Source: Brachynemurus nebulosus
Lineage: Eukaryota; Arthropoda; Insecta; Neuroptera; Myrmeleontidae
DNA length: 64,000 nucleotides
Direction of reading: 5' to 3'
Assembly (NCBI GenBank): GCA_035578155.1
Contig: JAPWDM010000001.1
Coordinates: 169,047,498-169,111,497 of the forward strand
The position numbers and the translations under genes were made by a program. Within the stretch, counting starts at the first letter, position 1, and every line of letters starts with the position of its first letter. Positions 47,217 through 60,306 of this stretch are shown in pieces. The notes below the pieces were generated by a model, which worked only from the letters and a program-made list of their open reading frames with translations, made no database searches and was not told the origin of the DNA.

Positions 47217-47564
47217 TTTTCGACTAAAATAAAAATTGCTGATAAACTATGTGTAAAAATTACATATATTCACTGCAATCGAAATTTGAAATAGACGTAA
47301 AAAACTGGCTTTCTACTACACAATTGACACGTTATGAAATCACAAACAAAATTATTATTAATAATTATTTTCATCTATAAAAGTATTTCCCGTTAAGTAG
47401 ATGCTGATCGTACAAAACTTCTTTTTCTTTTTGTAAGAAAATTAGTCATAGAGAATTAAGTTTACCGAGTTTACTATCATGTATTGCCAACATAATTTTT
47501 TTTTAAAATGTCAAGTAACATAAATGCCAACATTACCGACTGTCAAATTTGACATATTATTGTG

Positions 47565-48120
47565 CCTTTCACACAACAAAATCATAAAATGACGCAAGAC
47601 GTAAGACTGAAGACGTAAGACGTAAGGGCTGACGCCCTGGATGAATACCTATGTAGTTTTCTAATTTAATCACTCATATGTAGATATTTTTAAACAGGCC
47701 CGACGAGAGGGCGGAGTAGCCGGGGTTGCAGCCCTGGGCCCGGGCTTGAAATGGGCCCATAGCTGTTGGTAAGAGGTCCGCAGAAAATTGGGAAAACTTT
47801 TTAGTTTCGGAAAAAAATTTTAAAAAAAGGTTTATTTTCGGGGCCCGCCAATTCTCTCCACGGGCCTGTTTTTAAATATCACTAAAATTTGCTAAAAACA
47901 CGACATTCGTTTTGATATTTTTTTATCAATAAGTTAAAACAAGTCAAAACGAATGTTGTGTTTCAAGGTTTCAAAAATTTTTATTAATGATATTTAAAAA
48001 TATCTGCATACTTTGAGTGATTAAATTAGAAAACTACATGAAGTTTCATCCAGAGTCATTAGATGGCGACACCCCTTATGTCTTATGTCTCACGACATAC
48101 GTTATTTTATTGTGTGAAAT
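47565..48120. mobile_element. Outer palindromic MITE with nested hAT MITE
   Basis: The arms at about 47570-47690 and 47990-48115 are inverted ('ttctaatttaatcactca', 'catccagngc', 'tttcacacaa'), and the middle also folds. It lies just upstream of the Ro60 start. The duplication at the outer ends was not resolved. Confidence 0.7.
47695..47868. mobile_element. hAT-like MITE, 174 bp, 8-bp TSD
   Basis: It begins 'caggcccgacgag', ends 'cacgggcctg' and is flanked by tttttaaa on both sides (47687-47694, 47869-47876). It is the clearest member of the G+C-rich family scattered through the window. Confidence 0.9.
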
Positions 48121-48376
48121 CATTACTACATACCTATTAAACTGTTACCAAGCGCTTGAATTCAACACTAGAGACATCGGCGGGGGGGGGATGGTCCAAG
48201 GCATAGAACACTAGAAGGAAACTAAAATAAAAAAGTGTAGCTCGCTTGGAGTCATTTGTTGGTCTGTCACAGCTTAGGTAATTCAGTTATGCGCACGTGC
48301 GCACCAGTTGTAGCAATGCAGACATCACCAACATTGATTGTTGGTCATTGTTTATCAACCACTTGCAACAATGTAA

Positions 48377-48540
48377 GGGTCCGTCCACACGACACAAGCT
48401 TTACCACCGACTTACTTGCGCAAACCAGTTTGTGCAAGTAAACATGTACGTATGGACGGGAAAAAACGTAGCGACTTACTTGCACAAACCTGGTTTGCGC
48501 AGGTAAGTCGGTGGTAAAGCTTGAGCGTGTGGACGGGCCC
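48377..48540. mobile_element. Harbinger-like MITE, 164 bp, TAA duplication
   Basis: The ends 'gggtccgtccacacg' and 'cgtgtggacgggccc' are inverted, with paired inner blocks 'aagctttaccaccgactta' and 'taagtcggtggtaaagctt'. TAA flanks it (48374-48376, 48541-48543). Confidence 0.9.
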
Positions 48541-48599
48541 TAATACATCTATATGTACGGCTCGAATACGTACATACGTACAACGTACCAGGCATACCC

Positions 48600-49110
48600 C
48601 ACCCGCTTCAGATAGAGTGTGACGTACACAGAATATTACAGAAGGAACGCTAGTATCTCTATACTACTGAAACCAGGGTAACGACAAAGGATAGAAAATA
48701 TCCCACCAATATGTTATATATGTGCACGCGGAGATGTGTGTGTTAGTGCGATGGATGTTGTTTGTATGAGTGTGGTAATCTATCTTGCATACGTATATAC
48801 ATAAAATGTATGTGGTACGTATCATGTACGTATACCGTGTTAATACGACGGTAACAATATGACAACAATTGAAACACACCCATCGAGTGCGGCCGAATAA
48901 ATGACTACCTAGTAGCCTAATGTGCCCATAAATGCTCATGAGTGTTACAGAAAAGAGATAGTATTCTTTCTATTGTTCTGTGGTGACGTACATAGAACAT
49001 ATTATATCATATATCATACTAAATATTCGCATATTCGTGTCCATACATCATGTGTTTTGGTTGTATGTGTGCTGTGTCTACGTCACTCGCTGGCGACAGT
49101 GGGCACAGTT
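48600..49110. repeat. Repeat copy related to 18.80-19.10 kb
   Basis: Shared blocks include 'tctctat(a/g)ctactg', 'gatagaaaatat', 'cacccatc(a/g)agt' and 'gactac..agtagccta'. The ORFs here are fortuitous. Confidence 0.55.
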
Positions 49111-49124
49111 TGATAGACATACTA

Positions 49125-49400
49125 TGTCGACCCCTTGGTCCAAGGGGTCCAAACCCTCCTAAAATTACGTGGACCCCTCATAAAATTACTTACATTTTCC
49201 TTCAGTTTGCCTTATTTATATTAAAAAATAAAACTTTCAGTGGTCTATAGCTATTTTTATTTGAAAATCGAATTTTGGGAGACGATGTTTTCGATAACAT
49301 TTTCCAATGTTATCGGAAATTGCGTTATCAAAAAATTGGGTTATTTAAATTTTTGTTGAACCCCTCCCTGCAGATTTGTAGTCGTTGCGCCCCTGGTTAA
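49125..49400. repeat. Short TE-like segment
   Basis: A G+C-rich left part ('ggtccaaggggtccaaaccc') and a right part ('gaacccctccctgcag...gcgcccctggtt') bracket A+T-rich sequence, similar in style to 'ccnnaggggc' hAT MITEs. Ends are not clear. Confidence 0.35.
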
Positions 49401-51570
49401 TGGTCGTTGGTTGTGGCAGTTCCGGCTGATTAGAAAAACGTATCAATGCATTCTTTCTTATTTAAAGTTTCGATATAAAATTTTATAATTTTTCTATCAA
49501 TTATTTTAATTAATTTTGTAAATCTACATACTTATATAATAATAATATGTTATGAACTTTGTAAAATCATTCTATAATATCAAGTTTTCAGATACTAAAA
49601 TTCAACACCTGTTCAAAATCTATCTCGTTGAACTCGTTGAAAATTTATATATTTTTTTCAAAATAAACAAAAGGACTAACATTTTTCTTGAATTTTTATT
49701 TTAAAAAGAATTGAAACCTGATCAAGTTCTACTTTACTACTACCACTATTACATTGTGTTCTAAAATGTAGTACCCTCTTGTAGCTAGATCATGAACTAT
49801 TCGCCGTTATTCATTTTATACCTATTCTGAATGGAACAGCCTAATAAAAGTGCGCAATGGCAGATGCAGTTTGATAACTATAGCCGCTATAGATAGTCTA
49901 TCACACTGTCTATGTATAAGGGGTATAAGGTCTTTAATAATACGTAGTGATACGTATCCATGTATCGTTTGTGAATAACTATAATTTAGTTATAAGAAAA
50001 TAAAAACAACAAAATTTGATAAACAAAAATTTTAATTAAGATATAAAATTTTATATATTTAACTCAGTTAATATGTGTTCTATTTGTATGAATGTTTTAA
50101 CGCGTGGTTTTAAGTGAAAGCTCGTCATTTTTAAACAAAAATTTATAAAAATTGTATCATCAACCCAATGTTGTTTATATACTTTGGTTTTCATGTTTAT
50201 TACAATGGAACTAGGATGTGTTTACAATAAATATATTTTAATAAAATTGATATTTCAAATAAATAAATGTGATTTTTGTTAGTGTTTTCCTAAAAAAAAT
50301 TATTGCTGATATATTTTCGTTTGATTGGAATATAAACAGCTTTCAAAGTGTTGCAGAATAAATCATCAGTTATGGTTAAAAGGTAATTTTATTTCCAAAT
50401 TCTTTGATCAATTTTATTGCGATGTTCGTTAATTTTATTTATTTTCAATTTAACTGATAAAATTTGTTTTGCTGAAATGTGGTTTTAGGTATTTTATAAA
50501 TAAACATTTTGGTTATATAAACAATAGATAAAATTTGGATTAGATTATTTTTTTGGTTACTACTCACTTCAAAATATAGAATCATTTAAAAAAGAGTAGA
50601 AATCGAATTTTAAAAATTGAAAATTTGTTAAAAATAACAGGTTAATTAGATTGGAATGTTTTACATAAAAACAGAAATTTATGGTATCTCAAATACCTAT
50701 GTACTTATATAAAATATGTAAATAATTAATCCAATAACAAAGTCAGGAATATTTTCAATTTTTTATTAAAGCAAATATTCACCTTTTAAGGGAATTGTCG
50801 GAAAAATAATTTCCCTAATTACATAATTTCCACGTATTTATTACATGTACCTACATACAGATTTTATGCTAATTTTAAAATTTAAATAAGATTTAATAAT
50901 ATTTTTTCCACTTGTAAGTTTTCCTAAAAGGAATAATTTTAACATTTTTTTAAAAATATTTGATTATGTAATTTTTGTGTCATTACATAAAAAGTTAAAA
51001 TCAATATATTTAAGCGGATTTCTTTATTATCGTTTAAAATTTGAGTATAAAAATAAAACATGTTTGAAAAAAGTTAGGTTATGAAATGTTTGTCCTTTTA
51101 AATTAATTTAATTACTTTTAATTGGTTTATTATACAATTATTTTGTCGTAAATTTTATTAATCATTTTTGATTTTGGTATTGAAATTTCGTAATCACATA
51201 ACAGATACCAGAAACCATGAACATATATTTATAATCATGTGCCGGGAATTCATATATCTAGCCATAGGTACTTGTGAATTGTATCTGAAATGATTTGGGT
51301 GCCATGCCCATCATACGGTCATACCCAGCAAAATTATTTTGCACTATAAGGCTAACAAAAATGAAAATTATTTAAAAAAATTACAAATTATTATCTTCCT
51401 ACATAAAACAGTCTATGTATATTAAAAAAAAATTCTTATCAGCACTCCCACCATAAACATTAGAGGGCAGTGCACTCAGTTCTTTTTTCTTCCGAGACTA
51501 CTAAAGTACCGGAAGCATTGTGATCACTTTTGAAAAATAAAAAATTTTTTCCCTCGAAAATAAAATTTTT
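49401..51570. other. A+T-rich intergenic DNA, nothing recognised
   Basis: No protein exon, RNA gene or clear repeat boundary was found in this stretch. Confidence 0.55.
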
Positions 51571-51650
51571 TACGCACATTTTACGTTTTAGAACTTCCTG
51601 AACAATTTTGGTTTGGTGTCTGTCCGTCTGTGTGTCGCCAGTTTGCACCA

Positions 51651-51965
51651 AGTGGCATAACTTCTGAACTATTCGATTGTTTTTATTGAAATTTTCAGAA
51701 ATTATGCAGTTTGGTTCCTAGATGGTCTCTTATGAATTTAATCGAAATTGGAGTAACGGTAGCTAGGCCACTACCATGTTATTCCATTAATATACTAAAT
51801 TTCACTAAGTGGCAGAACTTCTGAACTATTCAACTCTTTTTTATGAAATTGTCAGAAATTATGCGGTCTGGTTCCTAGACGGTCCCTTACAAATTTCATT
51901 GCATTTGGAGTAATAGTATCCACGGCGCTACCATGAAATCCCATTAAATGTCAATATCTTATTTA
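51651..51965. repeat. Two-copy tandem duplication, about 157 bp per unit
   Basis: The block 'agtggcataacttctgaact' at 51651 recurs at 51808 ('agtggcagaacttctgaact'), followed in both by 'cagaaattatgc', 'ggttcctaga' and 'ttggagtaa'. The preceding 'tgtctgtccgtctgtgtgtc' resembles tails of insect retroelements. Confidence 0.65.
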
Positions 51966-52139
51966 CTGCCAGTCCCACTTCGCTCAAATTTTTAAAATAT
52001 TTTGGGCGTTAGTTTCTAAAATATTTTTGCTATTATTTTATAATTTAAGTAGCTTTTAAGTATTTTGAGCTACAACAATTTTTTATGAACTTTAAGGCGA
52101 AAATATAATTTCATGGTATATAATTATATTCGATAGAAT

Positions 52140-52354
52140 CAGGGCCGTAGAGAGAAATGGCGGGCCCCCAGAATTTCTTAAAAATTTCTTAACACATTTT
52201 TAAAAGTTTCTCCCCGAAAAAATAGCAAAAATAAATGATAAACAAAAACAAATTTTTACTTTTTCCTGGACCCCTACTGACCGCCACGGGCCTCCCCTTC
52301 CAATCCGGGCCCCGGGACTACAACCCTAGCTACCCCACCCCCTCGTCGGGCTTG
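52140..52354. mobile_element. hAT-like MITE, 215 bp, 8-bp TSD (one mismatch)
   Basis: It begins 'cagggccgtagagagaaatg' and ends 'ccctcgtcgggcttg'. The flanks gatagaat (52132-52139) and tatagaat (52355-52362) differ at one base. It belongs to the family at 47.7 kb, in opposite orientation. Confidence 0.8.
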
Positions 52355-53739
52355 TATAGAATACTGTTTTAAAGTCTTTTACGGGTACGAGGAAGCTGTG
52401 TGCCACACCCCATTGGCAGCGTATTTATTTTCGTTTTTGATTTCTGGCTTAGGTGTACAAGGCAATTCTTCTGCTTACCACATGTTAGATTCCCGAATTA
52501 CGAGTCGTAAGTCGAAACGATGTACGTAATTTGAGTCATACTTTTGAGTGATCCATAATGTGTTGGAGCCCAATACTAAAATTTTTACTTTGGTTTAATT
52601 TTTTTTTTTAAATTCTATGTAATTTAAATTATTTGTGACAAGAGATCATTTTGTACATTTTGTGGTTTGAAATTCCAGAAATAGTAATATTTTTTGTGGG
52701 TGACAGTTTTCCACATTAAATGGACCATTTTTTGGCGGTTAATTTACCTTATTCTAGTATTTCTTTTAGATTCAAGTTTTGTAATGATGGTCAACAACCT
52801 TGAACATCTTTAATTTTTTTAATTTCTTGGAAACATTTTTTTGAAATATGGAATTTTATTTTCATGATTTTTTTTTTTTTTTTTATATTATGAGTATATT
52901 ATTAATTTCTCGTATTGAAACTTTTTTTATATAATTATAGTTGTAGATAATTATGAAATTACCATTAAATAATCTTTGTTCACCTGTTAAAGGTTTTTGC
53001 GCAGCAATAGGTACCTATATGAGCAATAAATGTAAGGGTACCTATATAGGTATAAACTTGACGATAACGTGGCTTTAACTAGGGTTTCCAATCTCTATTC
53101 GATTTTATCGGAAATCGATTTTTGGAGAGCCGATCTTCGATTTTTTGAATCGATTCTTTGGAAATCAAATCGATAAAGAGATCGTAAATAAATTACGGGG
53201 TTGGAGATCGATCTTTTTCAAATTTAAATTAGAATATTTTTAGTAAAAATATGGTGTTTTTTCAAAATTATTGTAGAATATATTTTAACTATACCTCATT
53301 TCAGATACAATTGATCATGAGTTGTCGTTAAAAAATTAAATAATTCTTATTTTCCAAACAAATCAATCTTCTGTTCTTTTCTAAAAACAAACTGCAAATG
53401 TAAAATTTACGTAAATGCAATAATGAAAGAGATAAAGCCAAGGGAACGGAAATTATTTAAATTCAAAGTGATGAAGCATGGGTAAATTTAAGTGAAATGG
53501 ACCATACTTAATATGTATATGTATTGCATTTGTTATAAAAGTATGTTCATTTTTTTAAAATTTTTAGTCGAATTTTCTCCGAAAAATTAGACTTATACAG
53601 TCTATACGATAAGAGCTGCGAGAGGCGAGAGTAGGGGCGCTATCCGTTTTCGGACCCGTAGAACACGAATATGTAGAAAAAAAAATGTCTGATATATATA
53701 TATATATATATTTTCCCGCCACCTTTTAATTTGTGTAGG

Positions 53740-55590
53740 GCCCCCCTATGGAAGTTAAGAGATGAAATTTGGTAAATGGGGCTCATTTTCGAGGCACCTC
53801 ATACTATCAAAGTGGGGTCAAATTTTGGGCAAATTTTTTTTCTGACCCGACCTTTAAGGGGGTGGTGGGGGGCGGAAAAGCAATAAAACTTTTCCAAACC
53901 GGTTTTAAATAATGTTTCGGTCAATTATCTACAACATATCCAAAATTCAGCTTCCTAGGATGATATGGTGGGAGTAGAGGGGGGAAAAACGATTTTCGCT
54001 GGATCTAACAGGCCCCCAGCCCCCCAGAATTAACGTAGAGGGTTGAAATTTGGTGTGTTGATAAAATTCGTACCTAGGTTGTGCTTTTTGGAGGTTTTAA
54101 TATTTTACCTCCACCCACCTCATTTTTAAGCTACAATTTCATGCATTTTCGACGTTTTCGAAGTTTGTACCACTCGCACAGGTCACCCGAATAAACCTAG
54201 AGGGCTGAAATTTTGTATTCGGATTGAGTTAGTATCAAGGTGGTGCCTTTTGGTGGTCTCGACTTTTAACCCCTACCCCCACCATTTTTATACCCAAAAG
54301 AACATGATTTTTCTTGTTTTTTAACAGTTTCGTTCGGGTCAAAATCTCCCCAAATAAACCTAGAGGGCTGAAATTTGGTGTACAGGTTAAGCTAATAGCC
54401 AGACACTGTTTTTTGGAGGTTTCAACTTTTAACTCTTACCCCCACGATTTTTACGCCAACATTTCCTTAATTTTTTTGCTTGTTTTCTAACACGTCTAGA
54501 GACTCCATAAGGAAACCTAGAGGGCTGAAATTTTGTACGTGTATTCAGTTAGTATCCAGCTAGTACCTTGTAGGGAGTCCGCATCACTTTTCCCCCCACT
54601 TCTCCCATTTTTACATCGGAATTGAATGCTATTGTTAAATGTGTTTTAAAAGCATTATGTTTATTCTAAATACAAGTAGGCGAATAGTAATTTTAAAAAA
54701 TTTAAAAAAAAGTGAACTTACTTTTATGACAAATGAAATACATACATATTAAGTAATTTAAAAATGTTATTAAAGTCACTGTTTATTTATAAATTAGGAA
54801 TTTTGGATTTTTAGTATTTATAAAATAGAAATTTTGGATTTTTTTGGAAAGAAAAAATATCTTTATAAAGGCCTTCCAGTTTACTATTTAAGGTCCTTTT
54901 TTAATTTTTAAAACTAAAACATAAAGGCAATTAGCGGATAAACATGGGCAGGAATGTCCTCGTACGAATTGTGTTGGCTTTTTTTCTGCTACCTGTTTTC
55001 GGCACAAAATTGAAATTTACTGAGATACAGCCCTTAAATACTTAAAACCTTTTTTTAAAGCCTCGATCAGCCGAACACTCATCACCAGTTTTAAAACCAA
55101 CAAAATGACAATTCGGTTGTAGACTTTCAATCACATTTCGCTTGTAGACATTCAATACCGAAGATGAAGGGGAAAATTCGACTACCGTGATGGGGCCCCG
55201 CTGCTCACGTTTTTTTTTATAATAAAAATAATGCATTTAAAACACATTTAACAATACCATTGAATTCCGATGTAAAAATGGTAGAAGTGGGGGGAAAAGT
55301 AATGTAGAATACCTAAAAGGCACTAGCTGGATACTAAATCAATACACGTACAAAATCTCAGCCCTCCAGGTTTCCTTAGAGAGTCTCTAGACGTGTTAGA
55401 AAAAAAGCCAAACAATTATGGAAATATTGGCGTAAAAATCGTGGGGGTAAGGGTTAAAAGTTGAAACCACCAAAAAGCAGTGGCTGGCTATTAGCTTAAC
55501 CTGTACACAAAATTTCAGCCCTTTAGGTTTATTTGGGGAGATTTTGACCCGAACGAAACTGTTAAAAAACAAGAAAAATCATTCCTTCTT
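53740..55590. repeat. Long inverted repeat whose left arm is built of ~160-bp periodic units
   Basis: Left-arm units begin with variants of 'cctagagggctgaaatttgg' at 54034, 54196, 54359 and 54516 (spacing 162, 163, 157). Each unit also carries 'tttttggaggttt' and 'acccccac.atttt' blocks. The segment 54306-54651 is repeated inverted at 55232-55590 around a 580-bp spacer. The right arm ends abruptly, so the element is truncated there. No ORF explains the conservation. A (TA)n microsatellite lies just upstream (about 53691-53712). Confidence 0.75.
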
Positions 55591-55989
55591 TTTCTCATGT
55601 CCGCGGTAACATCATACACATGTGTGATCACTGATCGCGATCAGCTTTAAGGTTGTTCTGGCTATGACACACATGTTGTGTCATTGAACTGTAAGCAGGA
55701 AATATTTTATCCCGAGAATTCTTCTAGCTATTCTAACTACGAAATTCTGGCTTTTTTCAAATATACCTGTATAATTACATATATATTATACTTAATGTTT
55801 ATTCATGTTTTTATATTGCTTTCATTCCTATCTTTCCTAAGGAAGTTTCTTTAATAAAATAATAGTATATATGTATGTATTCCGGTATCAGATTTGAATT
55901 TTATTTACAACTGCAGCATGACTTGACAATTTGTAAATAGTTTATTGCTATAATTATAATCGATTCAGTCTATTTATTAGGTCGTGGTT

Positions 55990-56560
55990 TGGTTTATTAA
56001 GCTCCAATATAATAATTTAACTTCAAAATGTGTATATAGTTAACAAGTTCGGTAAGTGCGAGTCTGACTCGAACACCGAGGGTTCCGTATAATATCGGTG
56101 TTATATCTACATATATTCTATATTATACAGTCTGTTTAAATGAATGACAGCTACAGTCTGTTTAAATGAATGACAGCTATATGTGTGTATCTTTATCTAT
56201 ACAATACATTATTCCATCCCTATTATGTAAGTTTTAGAAATCTGACACGTATTATCTCGAAAACTAAGCAGGATATCGAAAAAATTTATTCTTTCGTTTT
56301 TGTCTTACTCATAAAATTCTATAAGAATTTGCCTTTAGTTTCTTCTTACCATGGTAACGGAAACCTTCTTTCAGCGTCGTCTGTATTCAAAGGGTTAAAA
56401 AATACACTTCCGGTGTGTGTTCTTCTTAGGCCAAAAAAAGTATATCAATGAAATTTAAATTCACTTGTAGACATTCGATAATATATATCTGTCTGTATCC
56501 CTTATACTAATTTTTCCTACTTTGGACTCTCAGATATACAACTTCAGCTCAATCGGAGGT
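55990..56560. repeat. TE-derived repeat, related in part to 42.2-42.9 kb
   Basis: It starts with 'ggtaagtgcgagtctgactc' and 'gagggttccgtat', a motif combination common at the ends of insect retroelements. A 23-bp block ('ctacagtctgtttaaatgaa...') is duplicated in tandem near 56126-56175. The downstream part matches the interior of the Foldback-like element. Confidence 0.5.
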
Positions 56561-57210
56561 GTATGGTTTTTGGAACTTCAGCCAAAATTTTTCCGTTTTC
56601 TTCAAAAACTATAGACATTTGGAAGTTTGTTTTATTTTTCCTGTAATAAATATGGAATCTCCTATTTGCATGAATTTTTTCAAACTTTTCGGTTCGGAAA
56701 CTTCGGAGATAAGAGGGGGGGGGGCTTCGGATTTAAAATATTAAATCCATATCATCATCCCTAAAAAAATTCTGAACAAATTTATTTAGGGGTGGCGATA
56801 GATTTAACCCTTCTCCAATTTTGTTTGGTTTTCTTTGGTCACTGAAAATAGTGGCATTCTCGGAAATGCGTGGGTACCAAATTTCATTAAAATTGGTTCA
56901 CGCATTTCGGAGCAGCGTACAAAAATTTGATTTTTTAAGTAAACTTTGAACTCCGCTCACGCGTAAACGGTGCATTTTGGTACATAGGTAAGTTGAGTCC
57001 CATCGTCGTTTTTTGACCTCTAGAATACGTGGTAGCTCTATGCCCCGGAGTTTTGGGACAGCCTGTATAAAGAAAAAAATTTGGAATAATATTTGAATGC
57101 GGAGTTCTATATGGAGATAATCGGGTCCCACGGAGCCGCATTTTAATTAAAAATAACTTTCCACAATATATGATAGTTTGGTAAATAAGTTAAAAACTGT
57201 TAATATTAAT

Positions 57211-57238
57211 AGATTTGAGCGTTACTTTGTGGTATTCC
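57211..57238. repeat. 28-bp motif found at four distant sites
   Basis: The motif (core 'gagcgttacttt') is identical, in opposite orientation, to 33972-33999 and nearly identical to 43744-43771 and 11389-11415. The surrounding sequences differ except for A+T-rich tracts, so it is probably the end of a repeat family. Confidence 0.7.
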
Positions 57239-57975
57239 GAATGGTATATGCGAAGTAAAATATTTGTTTATTATTTATTAAAAACTGTTCTTTTTATCTA
57301 GATATATTTACTTTTCTTTCTTGTTTTGCTTCAAGTTTTATTTAATAGTGTAGTTCACTGTTATTTGTTTGTAGTTTACATAAGTGAGAAAAACTCACTA
57401 TCAAATCCACGTTACCGTGTGGTAATTTTTCCAGAAGATTAAACGTCATAGTATTGACATCATCCACAGCCTTTTATGATGTAATTTTTAAACAGATTAT
57501 TCATACGTTAATCAGTTTCGTTACAATTATAAGGATTCTTTAACAGTAGCTAAAAATACACAGCTGATAGTGTTTGCTAAGTAATTTTAACAAGCTATTT
57601 TTTTTAAAGATATTGCGTTAATAATTTTATTTGATCAGTTGTGATATGAAGGCGTCCGTCTAATTAATTAAAATTGCAGGAAGCTGAATAATCAGAATAG
57701 AGCTGCATTATGATAATGAAATGAATACATGTGTATGAAGATTTTCATATATCCGATTTACATAATTTCTGTGAAAATAGTGAGTAACCGGTTTTTGAGT
57801 AATGACGTCGTTTTATGTGCAATTTTTTTTGCAATATTATTGAATCATAGATTTTATATAAAAACAATTTTTGCAAGGTTGTAATTTGTAGGAACATAGA
57901 CAGTGAGTTTTGAGTAACGCAGGTCTTATATTTGGAGTGGGGGGGACTTAATTTATAATTGTTGTTAGTCATTAG

Positions 57976-59098
57976 CCCATTAACGCCCATGACGAAACTG
58001 TTGTTTTAATTTTAGTTTTTTCTGGATTAAATTAATGAAAAATAAGGTAAAAACATAGAAAATCATAAAAAAAAGAAAAAAATTTTGTTTTTTAGACTTC
58101 TACACGTGAATGTTAAGGGGGTCACTAGTGTGATCGCCTGAAAAAAGGTGATTTTTGGGAATTTTTTTTTAAAAAAACTGCTGTATGGAATGTTTTAATA
58201 TTTTAAGGATATATTCGTTGATATATAATAAATTCATAATAAAATTTTTGGACTAAAAAATTGAAAATTCAGTGAGTTATTCGCGATCTCCCAAGGTTCC
58301 AAAAAAAGTCCCGCCACTGCTGCAGAGATAGCGACCTTCACAGTGCCTGAATCAAAAAAACCAAAAAGCCTATTAAACTAGAAGGTACTGCCCGTGCCAT
58401 GAACCTCAATCGAAAAAAAGTCAAAATTTAACAAAATGGCGGAGTTTTTAAAAAAAAAGTTTCAAATTTTGCGCAAAAATTTGATGATTTATACAAAAAT
58501 TACATTTTTTATTCGATTGGAAAACTGGAAGTTCATGGCACGAAGAAACATATATAGAAGAACCTGCAATAAAAATCAAATCGATCGGATGGTTTGTCTT
58601 CGAGTTATAACTGCAGGAAATTTGAAAAATGTAGTTTTTCTTTACCTTACCTTTTAGTTTTAGTCACTGAGAATTTTTACTAAAATTATTTACGATGTAC
58701 TCACTATAACGGTCATACCTAGTAAAACTAGATGAGTCGTTTAAATGTGCCAGGGTCTCTGCTGCACAACATGTGACTGGCAGCCACGTCCAGAAACTCT
58801 CGAATTATCAACCTTCATACATTTCTCAATACCTCAAAGTTAACAATGAAAATCAGAATCCGCTCTTCAGATGGCTGTAACTCAAAAACTATTTGAGATA
58901 TGCACTTGAAATTTTAGTATGTTATTTCTAAAGGTATAAACTATCGAAACATGCAAAAAAATTTTCAAATTTTTTCAAAATGTTACATTCTAGTGGTCCC
59001 TCTTAATTTGATAACACTTTGAAGTTACTTTTTTTAAGTAGAATATGTTTTTTGTAAAAAAAAGTCCATCTAATAGGTGTACAGCGGGCGCTGATGGG
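57976..59098. mobile_element. piggyBac-like non-autonomous element, 1123 bp
   Basis: The ends 'cccattaacgcccatg' and 'cgggcgctgatggg' are imperfect inverted repeats. They are flanked by TTAG (57972-57975) and TTAA (59099-59102), as expected for piggyBac targets after one mutation. No transposase ORF remains. Confidence 0.7.
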
Positions 59099-59102
59099 TT
59101 AA

Positions 59103-60306
59103 AACAATCATTATCAAACACTGATTAATAATTTATAGCCATACTAGTTGAAAATGTGTTTTAATTAAAAGTAGAATTAAAGCCACAGAGGTTAAAGATA
59201 TATGTATATATATTTTTTTGGAGGGAGTGGAAGTAGTCTAATTAATTTTCTTATAAATATTTTACTGCAGCATTACAAAAGTACAGATTGTTAAATTGTG
59301 TTTGCACTGAAAGAAATGTATATACACTGCGGCTCAGCAAAGCATTTCAGATCCAATTTGATCCAATGAACAGAGAGCAACTATAACATGAAAAATTAAT
59401 CAGGATAATTAATCACAAGTTATGAATACTTATAGTAGTAGCTGGATTTTATGTTTAAATTATGCATAACTAATAGCGCATTATGAATAATATCAGAGAA
59501 TATTTCTCTCCGTTTAAAAATATGGTTAGATGTGAAAGAATTATGCGTTTGTTCTTACACCAGCAAAAGTCTTGTGAGAGAAATCCTAGTGACTTGATAT
59601 TTTGAGACGAAATTTGATATTGATTTTTTCGTAAAAACTATTTTCATCAAATTTGCAGTTTGCAATTATAGAAAAGAAAATTTTCAATTTTTTCTTTCAT
59701 TTGTTGCGCTAACCCGCTTGAATACGTGGATCTGTTGAGTATTATTTTTTGTTTAGTAAATTCTGAATTTCGGCACTTTTTACACTATCTTGGATCGAAT
59801 TGTTTGACATCTTTTAATTTGTTTACATAGATTTTGTGAGAATTTGTGAGAAATAAAAGGAAATATAATTGCAAAGTTTTTGAAGTTTTTGTACACATTT
59901 TCATTTCAAAGGTAAATATTTTTATTCGGTGCAATGAACTATGGAATATATCTGTGTATATGTATTATATTTACTATTTAACTATTATTTACAACTAACT
60001 ATGTAATACAGAAATTACAGTACGATAAATATAGTCTTTTGTATGATGATAAAATGCATGTCATTAAAGAGTAAAAAAAAAAATGTTGCAACATATTCGG
60101 TTTGACGACATCGACCAAACTATTGTTTTCATACTTATTTGTGTATAAATAACACAAAGTGCTTTTTAGGATTCCGAAGAAAAAGTCTTGGAACCCTTAT
60201 AATTTCGTCAAGTTCGTTCGCCTGTCACACCGCCATAATTCTCCCGAAATTCTTCATCTGCATGCTTAATTATAACGCGAGTATAAATTTCATCAATTAT
60301 ATTATG
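59103..60306. other. A+T-rich intergenic DNA, nothing recognised
   Basis: No gene or clear repeat end was seen. Confidence 0.5.
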
